Assembly (NCBI RefSeq): GCF_014851395.1
Contig: NW_024041484.1
Location: 4,474,183 to 4,538,182 of the forward strand
Length of the DNA: 64,000 nucleotides
Source of the DNA: Micropterus salmoides
Taxonomy: Eukaryota; Chordata; Actinopteri; Centrarchiformes; Centrarchidae
Reading direction: 5' to 3'
In this document: positions 45,020 through 57,769 of the stretch, in pieces
Layout: every line of letters begins with the position of its first letter
Numbering within the stretch: position 1 is the first letter of the stretch
Position numbers and translations under genes: made by a program
Notes under the pieces: model-generated
The model's database searches: none
What the model was told of the DNA's origin: nothing
Seen by the model: the letters and a program-made list of their open reading frames with translations, nothing else

Positions 45020-46836
45020 TATATGTAGCCTTGACAAGTTATTGGAGGTGTGGTTGAGGCGTGGCCCTGCTCCCAAACCTAAGTTAACAAATTAACTTCA
45101 TGTAATTAAAAAAGAGCACCAGTCAAACCTCAGATGAGCCAAAACAATGTGGAAAACATGATGAAATGTGGCATTTATGTTTGTTTCATGTATAGCTTTG
45201 AGGAAAGTTACTATATCATCATCGCTCTGCATAATTCTATTGATTCCCTTGCGCTTTGTCACATTTTGTTTTTATTGATACACCAACTTTTCCACATCAT
45301 TGCGATAATCCGACTTGTTTAAAATCCTCTGTATTTCCACTCAGGTTTTTTTAAAGAAAAAAACCCCCAGGTATATTGAAATACACATAATGTCACTCTG
45401 TTATAAAATAAATTCATTCTCTTTTGGGCAGTACCACTGAGCTCCACCTGTCCAAATTGTATTGAGAAATAAAATACATTCAAACTCCTTCCATGCTAAT
45501 CAAACCAAACACAATTTTTTTGTTTAGGTGTACAACCCTCTGAAACAGCATGTAGACCACTATGGGACCAGACTACTAAAAAAGTATTTCCTAATTAGCA
45601 ACTACCTTTAAATGCTTTAAATCAATAAATTCAATGGGATAGTCAAATGTAAAAATGTAATGTACTTGTGTTCAGGGAGGAAGCCATGTAAAGTTAGAAA
45701 GTTATCATTTCAATCAATACCAGCACTTTATTCTAACCTACTTAACTTGGGTATGTCAGCCCCTCTTTCTATAAACCTGCGGGGAGAATCGAAGCTTTGG
45801 GAACTACAGTTGTTGCTCCTTGTGAATTTTAAAGCAGTCATTGGGCCTGTGGAAGATGAATCAATCGACATTTGCCATCTGCCTCATAGGTTGGGGGTGA
45901 GAGGTGCTGATAACGGGTCTCTTTATTTATAGCAGAGTCTCCTCAACGGGTGCAATGTTTGACAACTCTGGGGAAGGATATGTTGAATATCACTTACAGA
46001 CCATCTTTTGCTGCTTAATTTCAGTATTTGTGAATGCTGTTTAGAATGATTGTATAATTTAATCAGACCAAACAGTTGATCTGTCATGTAATATTTGCTA
46101 CATCATTATTTATTCAACAAAAGCTTCCATAGCCTATTTGTTGCATAACCTCTTTATGGACAAAAGGAAAAAAGCCATAAACAAGTGTAAAATCTTTTCA
46201 GCTATATTGTGGAAGTATTTTCAGATTTTGTAACATCTATACATCTTTTCATAATTAGACAGTGTGCATTAAAATGCTTGGATAGAAAGCATTTGACACA
46301 TGGCTTTGTATTGCATATTAACTTCTGAAAATAAAGCTTCCTCGTACATTAGTGTTGTGAACCACTTTTTCATTATGGCCTACACAACAGTTTTAGAACA
46401 AGCTATTTAAAATGCATTGATATGCAGCAGAGTGAGAAGTGAAATATTGTTTCAGAACGTGTACATGAGCAAACTATTTGAATGTTAATTGACACTGCTT
46501 TGCCAACAATATAACAACATGGATTTAGGCCTGGTTGCAAAGCTAAACAGCACTGCTGTGTGGCATAAAATGAACAGAAAAGATTAATTATTAATGGTGC
46601 CATAGAATGGCAAACTGTATTTCCCTTGGCATAGTTGAATAAAAAAAGTTCAGTGAATGTAACTGACATACTAAGAGCTTCAATCTCCATTGTTTCCTTC
46701 TTCATCAGTAAATCTTGCGCATCCAAAATACCCCCGAAAAACGGTAACCCTTGTCATGTCTGTTACACAAAATCAGGAATGTTCACAAAAGTTATACAGA
46801 CGAGCCTACGTTACACAGTTAGCAGCCATACGATCT
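45020..46836. other. Unannotated AT-rich stretch
   Basis: No repeat or gene recognised, apart from a 24-bp exact match (46743-46766) to the solo LTR (43578-43601). Confidence 0.4.
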
Positions 46837-49290
46837 CATAGAATCAGAATCAGCTTTTATTGCCAGGTATGTGTACACATACGAGGAATTTGACTCAGGA
46901 TTGTACATTGCTCACGATGTGCTTACTCATACAAAAATACAAAATTACAATACAAAATAAAATAAAATCAGACACAGACTTCAGTTTAGACAACACAAAC
47001 ATACATGCTATGAACAAAAACAATATAGACATATTGATAAATAGTGTAGTGAGCAGAGTGCAAAGGATGCAGTAGTATACATGTCGGAGGTGGTTGTGAT
47101 ATACAGGTACATATACATGCATACATGTACACAGTGCAATGAAGCATAGTGCAAAGGATGCTGGAAGTAGTTTGTGCAGGAGTTATGATTTGGGGTAGGT
47201 GGATTGGTATATGGTATCTACAATATGACAATCTATCAGTATGAACAGCACTGAAATAGAGAATGATGAATAAATAATAAGTGTTAGCCAGTAAACAGGT
47301 GGCTGATTAGAGACAGAGTTACTGGGTTAATGCACAAGAATTGTTCCTGTCACCGTGAGTCAGAAATCAGCTGTTCATCAGAGTGATGGCTTGTGGGAAG
47401 AAACTGTTCCTGAGTCTGTTGGTTTTGGCGTACAGTGCTCTGTAGCGCCTACCAGAGGGGAGGAGCTGGAACAGATTGTGTCCAGGGTGAGATGGATCTG
47501 CAGGGATGTTTCCTGCCCGTTTCCTGACTCTGGAAATGTATAAGTCCTGAATGGAGGGCAGGTTGGCACCAATGATCTTTTCTGCAGTCCTGACTATCCG
47601 TTGTAGTCTGATCCTGTCCTTTTTGGTGGCAGATCCAAACCAGACAGTGATGGAGGTGTAGAGGACAGACTGGATTATAGCTGTGTAAAAGTGGATCAGC
47701 AGCTCCTTAGGTAGGTTGACCTTCCTGAGCTGGCGAAGGAAGTACATCCTCTGCTGTGCCTTCTTGATGATGGTGTCCGTGTTGATCCGACTTTAGGTCC
47801 TGGGAAATAGTGGATCCCAGAAACCTGAAGGATTCCACAGCAGACACAGAACCAGCTGATCAACCTCCCATCTGTAGGCCGACTCATCACCGTCCCAGAT
47901 GAGGCCGTTGACCGTTGTGTCGTCAGCAAACTTCAGGAGTTTGACAGATGGGTCTCCTGAGGTGCTGTTGTTGGTGTAGAGGGAGAATAGCAGTGGGGAG
48001 AGCACACCCCTGGGGGTCGCCAGTGCTAATAGTCCGGGTGCTGGATGTGATGTTTCCCAGCCTCACCTGCTGACTCCTGTCAGTCAGGAAGTCTGTGATC
48101 CACTGACAGGTGGAGGCTGGCACAGTGAGCTGGGTGAGTCTGGTGCTGAGGATGTCCGGGATGATGGTGTTGAACGCCGAGCTGAAGTCCATGAACAGGA
48201 TCCTTGCATATGTCTCTGGAGCGTCGAGGTGTTGCAGGATGTGATGCAGTCCCAAGTTGACCATCCACTGACCTTTTAGCCCTGTCAGCAAACTGCTGGG
48301 GGTCCAACATGGTTCCTGTAATGTCCTTCAGGTGGGCCAACACCAGTCTTTCAAAGGACTTTATGACTACAGATGTCAGGGCGACAAGCCTGTAGTCATT
48401 TAGTCCAGAGATGGTGTTTTTTTTAGGGACCGGGATGATTGCGGAGCGTTTGAAGCAGGAAGGAACTTCACGCAGCTCCAGTGATCAGTTGAAGATCTGT
48501 GTGAAGATGGGGACCAGCTGGTCTGCACAGATTTAAAGGCAGGATGGAGAGACACCGTTGGGGCCAGGAGCCTTCCTGATCTTCTGCCTATGGAAGAGGT
48601 GGCTCACGTCCTCTTCACAGATCTTGAGTGCAGATGAGGGGTCAGGGGGGTGGGGGCAGTGTGTCAGAGGAGGAAGGTGACTGTTTGAAGATGGTGTAGG
48701 AGCTGGGGAGAGGTGTGACTGTGGGCTTTTCAAACCTACAATAAAAGGCATTCAGCTTGTCTGCCAGTTGTTGAGTACCGGCAGTGTTGGGTCTCCTGTA
48801 GTTGGTCAGTGTCCGCAGGCCTCTCCACACTGACGCAGGATCGTTGGCTGCAAAGCTGTTATTTAGCTTTTCGGCGTAGCTCCTCTTTGCAGCTTTGATC
48901 TCCTTAGTCAGAGTGTTCCTGGCCTGGTTGTACAAGACTCTGGAGACTCTTCTGGAGGCCTCCTCCTTGAACTGACAAAGCTGCTTGAGTTTCGCTGTGA
49001 ACCAGGGTTTTTGGTTGTTGTATGTGCGGAAGATTTTAATCGGCACACACGTCTTCACAGAAACTGATGTAAGATGTCACAGTGCCAGTTAGTCCGTCCA
49101 GGTCAGGGGCTGCAGTCTCAAAAACACTCCAGTCAGTGCAGTCAAAGCAGGCCTGTAACTCCAGCTTTGACTCGTTGTCTTTACAACAGGTTTAGCAGAT
49201 TTAGAGCCACAGCCGTAGGTTGTTTAGTGGAGTGTGTCTCACAGGAAGTGTTTTTACGGTTGTAAAGGAAAGGTAAATATTTTCTAGTTT
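46837..49290 (-). mobile_element. 5'-truncated LINE, minus strand (CR1/L2/Rex1 group)
   Basis: This is close in design to the LINE at 27029-30285, including the 3' end CTGATTCTGATTCT and ACACATACGAGGAATTTG in the 3' untranslated part. Coding similarity starts near the end of the endonuclease region at about 49200-49290 and runs to the C-terminus at 47367. A local duplication 'GTGCAAAGGATGC' occurs at about 47058 and 47150 in the 3' part. Confidence 0.87.
47367..49200 (-). pseudogene. LINE reverse transcriptase, broken
   Basis: Visible in order on the minus strand: KPWFTAKLKQL and NDPASVWRGL (49058-48642), the linker before RT with KIRKAPGPNGVSPS (48751-48533), FERLVLAHLKDI and DPQQFADRAKRS (48343-48080), LFMDFSSAFNTIIPD and STGDPQGC (48291-47923), LSPLLFSLYTNN and the catalytic KFADDTT (48005-47793), then the C-terminal MYFLRQLRKV, SITVWFG, RKRAGNIPADPSHPGHNL and LPSGRRYRAL (47747-47367). 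A deletion near 47800-47870 removes the stretch after the FADD box. Several frameshifts are present. Not functional. Confidence 0.87.
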
Positions 49291-49419
49291 TCTCTCTGAT
49301 GTCCTACTGAAGCTCTGCCTCACCTCTGTGATTTATGAAGATTCCTAATGGACAGGTATCCCTGCTGGAAAAACCAGCATGAATCTGGTCCACCAGCTTA
49401 GTCTTGCTGGTGAAGCTGT

Positions 49420-49877
49420 TCTGCGTCGTTTTGCAAATACATTGCCAAATGCTAGTTGCCGGTGGCGCTACAGCATCCACTGTGTTGACTTTTGCAGCAG
49501 GCTAACTTCTGGTTTAGCCCTCCACTAACTTCAATGAGGGTAAAATTATATACAGTACTTGCAGCTTTTCAAACGTTATCGACCGATTTGAACACATTTT
49601 GATAGTGAAACGAGTCATTTCGCTTGGGTTGTGACACTCAAATATATTGATCCACTGTATTACAGCCGCTGGATTGGCCGCTAGTAAACTTTACTTCAAA
49701 GCATGGACAACTTCCTGTCGGCTCGGAGGCATTGCGAGGCTACCCAGTTGTCGCCCCGACGTGTAATTACATTTTTGAGAAGGTGCACATCTGGCTATGG
49801 CGTAGACTACGACGTAGAGTACGGGGCTACACAGAGGCCAAGCCGTCGCTTCGACACAGAAGTATAAATCACACTTT
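49420..49877. mobile_element. DNA element with 'ATTTATACT' ends, copy 2
   Basis: It shares several long blocks with 11463-12008 (for example CACTGTGTTGACTTTTGC and GAAACGAGTCATTTCGCT) and the right end AGAAGTATAAATCACACTTT. The left end is truncated or diverged. It lies directly beside the LINE 5' end and the hAT element. Confidence 0.75.
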
Positions 49878-49965
49878 ATTAAAAGGCAGTATTGTATCGT
49901 TATTTGGTGGCAGGGTATTGCGATACTTTTCTAGTATCGGTATACTTTGCAATTCTAATTATTAC

Positions 49966-50850
49966 TAGGGCTGAAACAATTTATCGATTAAATCGATAAA
50001 ATGGATTAATAAAATGCTTCGACACAAATTCTTTGCATCGATGCTTCGTTTAATCCATGTAACTATACAGCACAGTGTTTCGCACGGACATTTATTACTG
50101 TCACACATCGCGCTTACACTGTGAACACGACAGGATTATAATGTAGCTGTTTGCAAAGTGGAGGAAGAGAGAGAAAATGGCGAGGGACAAAGAAGAAAGT
50201 GTCCAAAGTATGTTATTATTTCATGCTAAAGAAAACAACAACTCTGTCTGTGTCACAGTCCGTCCACCGTAAAACGAAACTTATGTCGCTTTGGCAACAG
50301 CACGACGGCAGCTGAACAAAAAGGTGTTCTGCCAGCGGACCACAGACAAGGAAACAGTAACAGCAACTTTAGAAGTTAACTGAAATCTTGTTTGATTGTT
50401 GAGTTGAAGCCAAAGTAAGCTGCAGTCCTCAGCTGAAAATTTGCACACGTGCGTTTGTGAGTTGTAACCTCACAGTCATGAGTTAAGTGCGTGTCGGGAG
50501 CTGCACATTTTAACTCCCCTCCCTCTCTCTGTAGCTCCCACAATCCCTGCTACCTGCATGTGCTAATCCATCCTTCACCCATGTTCTTTGTCTTTATAAC
50601 TGTTATCTTTATAATAACAAACAACAGCTGTTTCGTGTGCAGGATCGCTCATTTCCCGTTTCACATTTCGTGTGTTTTCTTGACAAAACGTGGTTTGGAG
50701 ATAAATATCTATCACCTATAAACGTGCACAGCTGATCCCGTTAGAGGGGCGCCGCCGCCGCCAAGTACTTCTTAAACGACGCATTGATGAATCGTTATAA
50801 ATAATCTATCGAAGCTTCGAATACTAAAATCATTGTTTGCTGCAGCCCTA
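49966..50850. mobile_element. hAT element (885 bp) with perfect 8-bp TSD
   Basis: The ends TAGGGCTGAAACAA and (reverse complement) TAGGGCTGCAGCAA are inverted. ATCGATTAAATCGATAAA and TCTATCGAAGCTTCGAA lie just inside, as in the widespread fish 'TAGGGCTGCAAC' hAT group. ATTATTAC flanks both sides exactly (49958-49965 and 50851-50858). No transposase frame remains. 50525-50698 matches the interior of the Harbinger-like MITE at 34001. Confidence 0.92.
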
Positions 50851-51002
50851 ATTATTACTATTATGAATAATCAGTGATAGACACAACTTTTCACAGAAGA
50901 GAAAATTGATAACCCAATTATTAATTTAGCATCATAAAATATGCTTTAACTAATCACTATTGATATAACTATCAATTAAATGAATGACGATAACTGGATT
51001 GT

Positions 51003-51339
51003 AGTCCAGCCTTTACTTCCATAACCTATCTGCATGACTTTGTAACATGCGTCATAATGCTCACCAAGCGCCTAGTGTGGCACGCCCTCAATAACACTAA
51101 GCTACAGCAGACACAGTGACAAGACCTCCCCCCCACCCTCACTACAGGACGTTGATATAGATGTTATATATGAAAGATAAATTTCTTACAAATGAATAAC
51201 TTACCTCTCTCTTGCTGCAGTCTAGGTTGTAAAGCTGATTCAGGGTTTTTTCCCTGTGTTTCGGGATGAGACTTGCGCTCGAGCATGTATGGCTGAACCA
51301 AAGCCATTGTTACCGGCTGAAGCTGCTTTGTTTTAGATC
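51003..51339. repeat. Interspersed repeat family X, copy 3, left of the LTR
   Basis: GTAGTCCAGCCTTTACTTCC and GCACGCCCTCAA resemble the matching parts of the copies at 17643 and 38822. The repeat seems to continue after the LTR at 52065-52140 (CTCTGCTTCTGATTGGCCCG), so the LTR inserted into it. Confidence 0.55.
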
Positions 51340-52045
51340 TGTTACGACCCCCTGCTGGTCTAGGGGTGTTGGGGCCATAAACATATAGGCACAACTGGTA
51401 GATCTTAACAAGATAACGTTTATTGGTAACAGAAGAGATGTAGACAGGTAACAAAAAAACAAAAGGAGGGTGGACGAGGGTGCTGCGAAAATAACAAACC
51501 AAGTTAAAATAAAAAGGTCCTCAAAAGGAGGCCTGTACCTATCTATCGTTTTAAACAGGGTTGATTCTTACTACAAAAGAACACAAAGAGCACAGCACCC
51601 ACTCCACCTGGTGAAAACTAACACAATAGTAAACAGAAAATAAGTGAATTTCTCCACTGCACCCAAATGTGGAGCTAACATACAAAGGTATGCAAATGTT
51701 TACCTAAACACAATGTACAGCTAATAGGCAAGGAAGGTGGATAGTTCCACTAAACACAAAGTACAACAGACAGGCTATGCAGTCAATACCAGCGGCACAC
51801 AAGTCAACAGGCGGTGACAAGCTGCCTGGAGCAACAGGTGGACTCTCCTTATGAGCCGGAGGTAATTAACGTGGTGACGAGCCATTGGTTGAGTGGAAAA
51901 CAGAGGGAACCAATGGGCGGTACAGATGTCAGCACCCCAGAAACCAGGAAGTAGGCGGGTCTTCATTCCCCAGGGACACAGCCTACTTGGTAAAGGTGAG
52001 ACAGGGAAAAGGGGAAACACAAGGGTGACAGCGACAGCCGTGACA
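51340..52045 (-). mobile_element. Solo LTR, minus orientation (706 bp), 4/5 TSD
   Basis: It starts TGTTACG and ends CGTGACA on the plus strand. The flanks AGATC (51335-51339) and GGATC (52046-52050) agree at four of five bases. On the minus strand the 5' part has CCAATGG-type boxes (near 51880-51920), as expected for an LTR promoter. No internal retroelement genes adjoin. The family differs from the LTR at 43516. Confidence 0.65.
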
Positions 52046-52140
52046 GGATCACAAAACCTTGCTTGTCAGGACCTGCCCTACTCTGCTTCTGATTGGCCCG
52101 TAGTCTTTACCAAAGGACTACTACGCTTTGCGTAGTCAAG

Positions 52141-53188
52141 TTTATTCACTTCAAACCAGTTAATGTAAACATACCTATTTAGCATTTTCTTTCTTTCTTT
52201 TTTTTTAAGCAACAGAAGTTTGCTTAAAATTTGTTTGACAATTAGATGGAAACACGGCCAATGCGCTCGAGGGCATTGAAATGCCAAGGTTTTTTATAGT
52301 AAATATAATAAAGGGAATAAAGAAAACAAGCAATATATCATGACAAAAAGTTTGATTTTGACAAACTTTTACCACTTCTTTCACAATTTAAGTCTATGGG
52401 GAGTCTTGGGGCCATTGTGTGTTCCAAAGTTTGGCCACTGTGTTAAATTGGCTTCAAAGCCCGGCGCACTTCCCTGGCGGTGTGAGGTCCAAAAAGGTAG
52501 TTTGTTGCCTTAGTGTAACATCATGCCATAGAGGTTTATAAAAATCTAAAATAGTAACAATCAAATGCCATTTGAGTGTTACCACATTATGACTGCTGCC
52601 TTTTCCTTCTTTTTCAATTTTGTGTCTCATCTTTTTTGTCTTTTGTTTTTCTTAATACAAACCATTAAAATCATTATCTATTTCCATTATTTAGTGACAA
52701 TCTGCATATCTAAGGATGCTGTTCCCATAGTCCTCTATTCCACAATATTTACCCCCAGGGCTCACTTGCAAAAGAGGCCCTTCATCTTCAACAGGAAGGA
52801 AAACTAAGATATATTAGCTCGGCGGATTAATTGTGTAAGGAATAAGTAACAACAATTGTTGACATCAACTCTGCAGATGTCTTGCTGCTCTCCTTAACAT
52901 AATGGTTGGCCTGGGCCTGCGTCACCACGCTCCAGCTGTAATGTGAGAACAGCATGTGGAGTAATAGTAGCGGCAGCCACTGGAAAGGCTGCTCAATGTT
53001 GTGAAGCGAAATGTGAGGGATAATAATGATCTGTTGGGCCCAGTCGTCACATAGAAGCACCACGTAATGAGGTAGAGAGATTTAAGGAAGACCTTCAGAT
53101 GACTTCCACGGCAGGAGACACGCTGCAATGGAGCTAGATTGAAAAATAAAACAAAAGCTTGTGCTGTGGCGAGGATGGTGGCATTTGC
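52141..53188. other. Unannotated
   Basis: A T-rich run lies at 52186-52208. No gene or known repeat. Confidence 0.35.
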
Positions 53189-53213
53189 TGTGTGTGTGTG
53201 TGTGTGTGTGTGT
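53189..53213. repeat. (TG)n microsatellite
   Basis: About twelve TG units. Confidence 0.92.
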
Positions 53214-53944
53214 TGTTCTTCAGAGTATTAGCAGATACTACCTTGAAGCCACAACAATACAGTATCAACATTGCTATTACCTGGGGGTTAACATTATTTT
53301 TAACTGTATTTAACCTTGCACAGGGACAGGCAGGTATCCTTTATTGTGTGTACGGATAAACAGGCAATAAAGAAAGGTAGTGATGATGAAACCATAAATA
53401 TAATAAATATGATTGTAAAAATGAGTGAAGGAATATAGACAAAACGGGGCCAACGGATATGTACATATGTCACAGCACTTGGATGCACCAGGGCAGGATT
53501 TAGAAGAAATGAAAGTCAGACTGTTTCAACAAGAAAGGTGGATTTGTATTGCCTAAAAGCACTAAATGAATCTAATGTCTGGGTTGGCCATTTATAGATA
53601 ATGATAAATACAATATTTCAAGCATTACTTTACCATGTGCTAGGGCTGAAAAGTTAATCATTTTATAATCAAAATAACACTATTTTGAAATCACAAGAGT
53701 CAGGACTTTAATTATAACATACATAATTGGGATTCAGAGCCTTCAACTATAGGAGATGAAGGTTTAATCCTTTTACTGTTGGTAACTGTCATCTCAAAAT
53801 TTCTTCATCTGTTAATGATTATACCTTAGTTGGCAAAGCAACAAAAATATATGACTTGAGCTCCTGTTTTTCTCTGTTCTAAATGAAAGAACATGATTAT
53901 TTAACTCAGTTTTCCACTTGATTTACAAGAGTAAGTTTATTCTA
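53214..53944. other. Unannotated AT-rich stretch
   Basis: Nothing recognised. Confidence 0.35.
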
Positions 53945-54001
53945 GTGTCCTTTAGCCTGCAAACTTCAGGAATTTGACGGATGGGTCTCCTGAGGTGCAG
54001 T
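53945..54001 (-). mobile_element. Short LINE fragment
   Basis: GGATGGGTCTCCTGAGGTGC and GCAAACTTCAGGAATTTGAC match the palm region of the LINE at 46837-49290 (its 47925-47960). About 55 bp of that family survive here. Confidence 0.7.
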
Positions 54002-54274
54002 TGCAAATGCAAATGTCCAAAAGTGACCTCAGAAATTAAACGCTGTTGTCTAAAATGGCTTGGGCAGTTGTTATGAATGGCCTCAGAGAGGATCCCCAAA
54101 GTGGCTCTAAAATGTACACCACCAGAAAAAAGGAAACAAGGCCGACCAAAGATGATGACAACCTGGCGACGAATGGTGGAGGCTGAGCTGCTGGAGGCTG
54201 GTCTCTCACTGGCTAAGGCCAACTGGAGGAACACTAATGATGCCCCAAAGGAGCAAAAGAGCGTAAGTAAGTAA
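54002..54274 (+). mobile_element. LINE C-terminal fragment, other family
   Basis: The plus frame 54077-54274 reads ERIPKVALKCTPPEKRKQGR, then PKMMTTWRRMVEAEL. This is the basic tail found at the C-terminus of another group of LINE polyproteins (typically ...LRWTPxGKRKxGRPKTTWRRTV...). It lies in opposite orientation to, and directly beside, the preceding fragment. Confidence 0.75.
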
Positions 54275-55599
54275 TATCAAGTACACCACTGATGTAATAT
54301 TCTAGTAATTGTTTGCTAAATTTGTTAATTTTTCAATTGAAAACTAGGCAGGTTAGAAAACAACCTTTCTCTTAGTGATTGGTTTGACCCAAGCGAGGAC
54401 GTCAACAACTCTACTATTTTATTTCATTCTAGTCAAGATTTGTGATTATGATTGGTACAAATATTGTTATATTGTAATATGTAGACTATGCTACAATTAC
54501 AAGCCTGGAGGAAAATGTATACTCAGTCATATCTATTTAATTCAATTAAATCACAATATTCGTCAGTAAAATAATATCCCGTATATTTTGTTCAAATCAT
54601 TCCTCCCTACCATGTGCTGAGATTTCTAGCAGAAGTGTTAGTTACAGGTCACTGTAGCTAAAGGGAACAGGATACAGTGGGGAGTTGAGGGTCAGAGTCA
54701 GAAATAGCATCAGCGGGCAGTTAGAACTTGGGTGGAAGGTAATCAGGTTATATTACACACACAAGGAGACATTTTTTTGCTCTGATCACAAACAAAGTCA
54801 CACTACAAGATTACATACTAGCACAATTATCTTGTCAGGAGAAGCTATACACCACATATAGCTTTCTCTTTTACACACAGATGGCTCTCTTTGACCTCTT
54901 TGTTCTCATGGAGAGGACACATTATAATGCCTTGTCCTTCCGAGTGACATTTCAAAGAGCCCTGCTTTGTCTTAGCTTCCCATCAATGTTACCCCGTTCT
55001 AAGTCTCTGTTTTAAAAGTCACCTACTGTCTTTGATTTTGTGTCATGTCTCTCACTGAACCATGGGTCTACTCAGATGGTACCAATGGTTAGATAACATT
55101 TATTTTATTAGAACACAGGTTTAAACATTTTATGTCCAACATTTCCAAACACCAAATATTCTGTCTCACAAACTCAGTGCCAACCCTAGAGCATATTTAA
55201 GGGATGAATCTGAATATTTAATTCAGTTCTATTATATATGATCTACCAAATCACAACAGAATTTATCTCAGGGCACTTTTTATACAGAGCCGGTCTAGAT
55301 TGTAATTATAATATTATGAACACTTAGGTAATCTAAAGTGCAGCATCATGTTTTTCTGTCCCTCTGAAATCAGCAGCAGTTACTCTTTGGACAATGCACA
55401 TATGTTTCTTCTGTATTTAAATTGCTTTGCGTGTTTTCTTATTGTGCAAACAAACCTTTCTCCAAGCATTTACACTTTTTAGTCAACATTTCTTGGTGCA
55501 AGCTATTATTCATAACATTTTTAACAAATGCTTTCAAAAAGTCATGGCGACGCAGCCTGGTACCATCAAATAACACGCAAAGTCATTCAAAGTCATTTG
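54275..55599. other. Unannotated AT-rich stretch
   Basis: No repeat or gene recognised. The 134-codon frame at 55422-55826 has no domain and runs into the foldback element. Confidence 0.35.
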
Positions 55600-56110
55600 G
55601 CGTGGTATTCCAATGCATTTTTTGCTTTTCGTGTTTCATTTCACACCGTTTAGACTGCATTGACTTTTATTGTGCAGAAATGGCATGCCATTTACGCCTA
55701 CTGTCACAGGTACGATTAATAAGTAGCCATAAAAGTCCGACACTGGATGGGTGGATACTAAGTTGGTCCCAGACCCAGGAGACCGGTGTTCTGTTCTTGA
55801 GTGAAACAAGTATTACACAACATTAGCATTTGGTTTTTATTTACATTACGTAAGTTAGCTAACGTTTACTACATAGTGTTAGCTACGTTAAAGTTTAAGT
55901 AGCTAGCTCGCTAACGATGCTAGTATTGACACCCCGCCCTTTGTACTTTACTGCTAACCTTAAGTATCATTATTTAAATATGCATGTCGACCGGCCGATC
56001 TGCTAGCAGGTGGGGTTAACCTCCTTTGTCTTGCTTGAACCGCGTAAAATGAAATGCCGTTTCTGTACAATAGAAGTCAATGTAGTCTAAACAATATGAA
56101 ATGACACGCG
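55600..56110. mobile_element. Foldback-type element with long imperfect inverted arms
   Basis: The arms 55630-55695 and 56042-56105 pair over about 64 bp (GACTGCATTGACTTTTATTG against the complement of CAATAGAAGTCAATGTAGTC, and continuing through GTTTCATTTCA / TGAAATGACAC). The interior is rich in GTTAGCTAACGT-like palindromes. No coding sequence. Its true ends are uncertain. Confidence 0.65.
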
Positions 56111-56227
56111 GAAACCTTAAATGTGTTGACATGCCTATCACATTGGGAGAAAAAATCAGTCATTTCAAAATGTGGTGGGGACATGTCCCTAGCGTCCCCA
56201 GTGTAAATGACACCTATACCAGAAATA

Positions 56228-57043
56228 CACTATATTGCCAGCGATAACAACTTGAACTCTTTTGGGAAGGCTGTCCTCAAGGTTTAGGAGTGTGTTCATG
56301 GGAATTTTTGATCATTCTAGAAGCAAATTTTCGAGGTCAGGCTCAGATGTTGGACGAAAAGACCTGGCTCGCAGGCTACACTATAATTCATCCCAAAGGT
56401 GTTCTATCAGGTTGGGGTCAGGACTCTGTGCAGGCCAGTCAAGTTCTCCACACCAAACTCGCTCATCCAGGTCTTTATGGACCTTACTTTTTGCACTGGT
56501 GCGCAGTCACGTTGGAACAGCAAGGGGACATCCCCAAACTGTTTCCAGAAAGTTGGGAACATGAAATTGTAGAAAATTTCTTTGCATGCTGAAGCATCAA
56601 CAGTTCCTTTTGTTGAAAGTAAGCGGCCAAACCCAACTCCTGAAAAACAGACCCACACCATAAACCCCCTTCCATCAAACTTTACACTTGGCACAATGCA
56701 GTCAGGTAAGTATCGTCCTCCTGGCAACTTCCAAACCCAGACTCCTCCATCAGATTGCCAGACAGAGAAGCGTTTTGTTTCATGTGGCCTACCACTTTGT
56801 AGCTGAGTTTCTGTTGTTCCCAATCGCTTCCACTAACAGTTGACCGTTGAAGGTTTAGTTGTGAGGAAATTCCACAGGTGGCAACCTATCAGGGTACTAC
56901 GCTGAATTCACTGAGCTCCTGAGAGCGAGCAGTCTAATTTGTACAAGTGCTTGATTTTATACACCTGTGGCCAGGGAAGTGATTGGAACACCTGAATTAA
57001 ATGATACAGAGGGATGTCCTAATACTTTTGTCAATGTAGTGTA
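56228..57043 (-). mobile_element. Decayed Tc1/mariner element, internally deleted
   Basis: The ends TACACTATATTGCCAG and (reverse complement) TACACTACATTGACAAAAGT match the ends of a known fish Tc1 group. It is about 816 bp, roughly half of a full element, with the N-terminal part of the transposase missing. Confidence 0.82.
56240..56823 (-). pseudogene. Tc1-like transposase remnant
   Basis: The minus frame 56823-56407 reads VWVWKLPGGRYLP, then VKFDGRGFMVWVCFSGVGFG, FQRDCAPVQKVRSIK and WMSEFGVENL. These match the middle of a Tc1 transposase (MVWGCFS, HDCAPVHK blocks). A frameshift after ENL shifts the end (PNLIEHLWDEL) into another frame, and a stop follows. The second catalytic Asp is in QRDCAP and the Glu in IEHLW, but no helix-turn-helix region remains. 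Confidence 0.82.
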
Positions 57044-57379
57044 TGTTGTGAAATTGTGGGCAATAAATTAACATACAAGGCTAATGTGTAATGCACTGTT
57101 GTGAAATCATGACTAACCGAGCTTGACTGCAACCGACAAGAATCAACTAAATATTTTAAGCCATTCTGGGTAGGATTATTTGGTGCTTCCACTGGTAATA
57201 TCAACAGTTGTATGTTATTATGCCATTTTTAAATTTTTTATGATTTGATCATTTGGTGAAAAGTAAATACTGCATTGCTGCTAGTTGGCAGCGCAACCAC
57301 TATTTGCCTGGGTGTAGTTAGTCTTTCCTTACATGTCTGGCTTGTCCAGTGTGAGATAAAGAAGTCACCTCAGTCTTGG
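57044..57379. other. Unannotated
   Basis: Nothing recognised. Confidence 0.3.
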
Positions 57380-57660
57380 TTAAATTCTTAAATATTTTTC
57401 TTTGAAGTGGCATCACAAAATATGAACAGAAGACAGTACAGACATAATACTTTGAATGTGAAACACAAGAAAACCTCATCAACCTCATTTCCAGCAGCAG
57501 CAGGAAGCTGTTACCACACTACCTGCCCTGCACCAAACAGCAGACAGATAATATTAGCGACTACCTGGTGAACATAGTGGCTTATTTAGCAGCTGAAGAG
57601 CCAGACCCAACTTTTTTCAGGAGTTGGTGGAGACCAAATACAGATAAAAGAGTGAATATT
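57380..57660. repeat. Interspersed repeat, unnamed fish family
   Basis: CAGCTGAAGAGCCAGACCCA then TCAGGAGTTGGTGGAGACCA and AGAGTGAATATTAAAC recall a repeat common in percomorph fishes. Ends and class cannot be set from one copy. Confidence 0.4.
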
Positions 57661-57769
57661 AAACTGACATCAGGTGAACACAAACATGACTCAAAATAAA
57701 TGCTGATGTTTCTCTGTATCTGTTAATAAGTTTGCCAAAACCTAAAAGGTGATAACAAAAGATGCCCAA

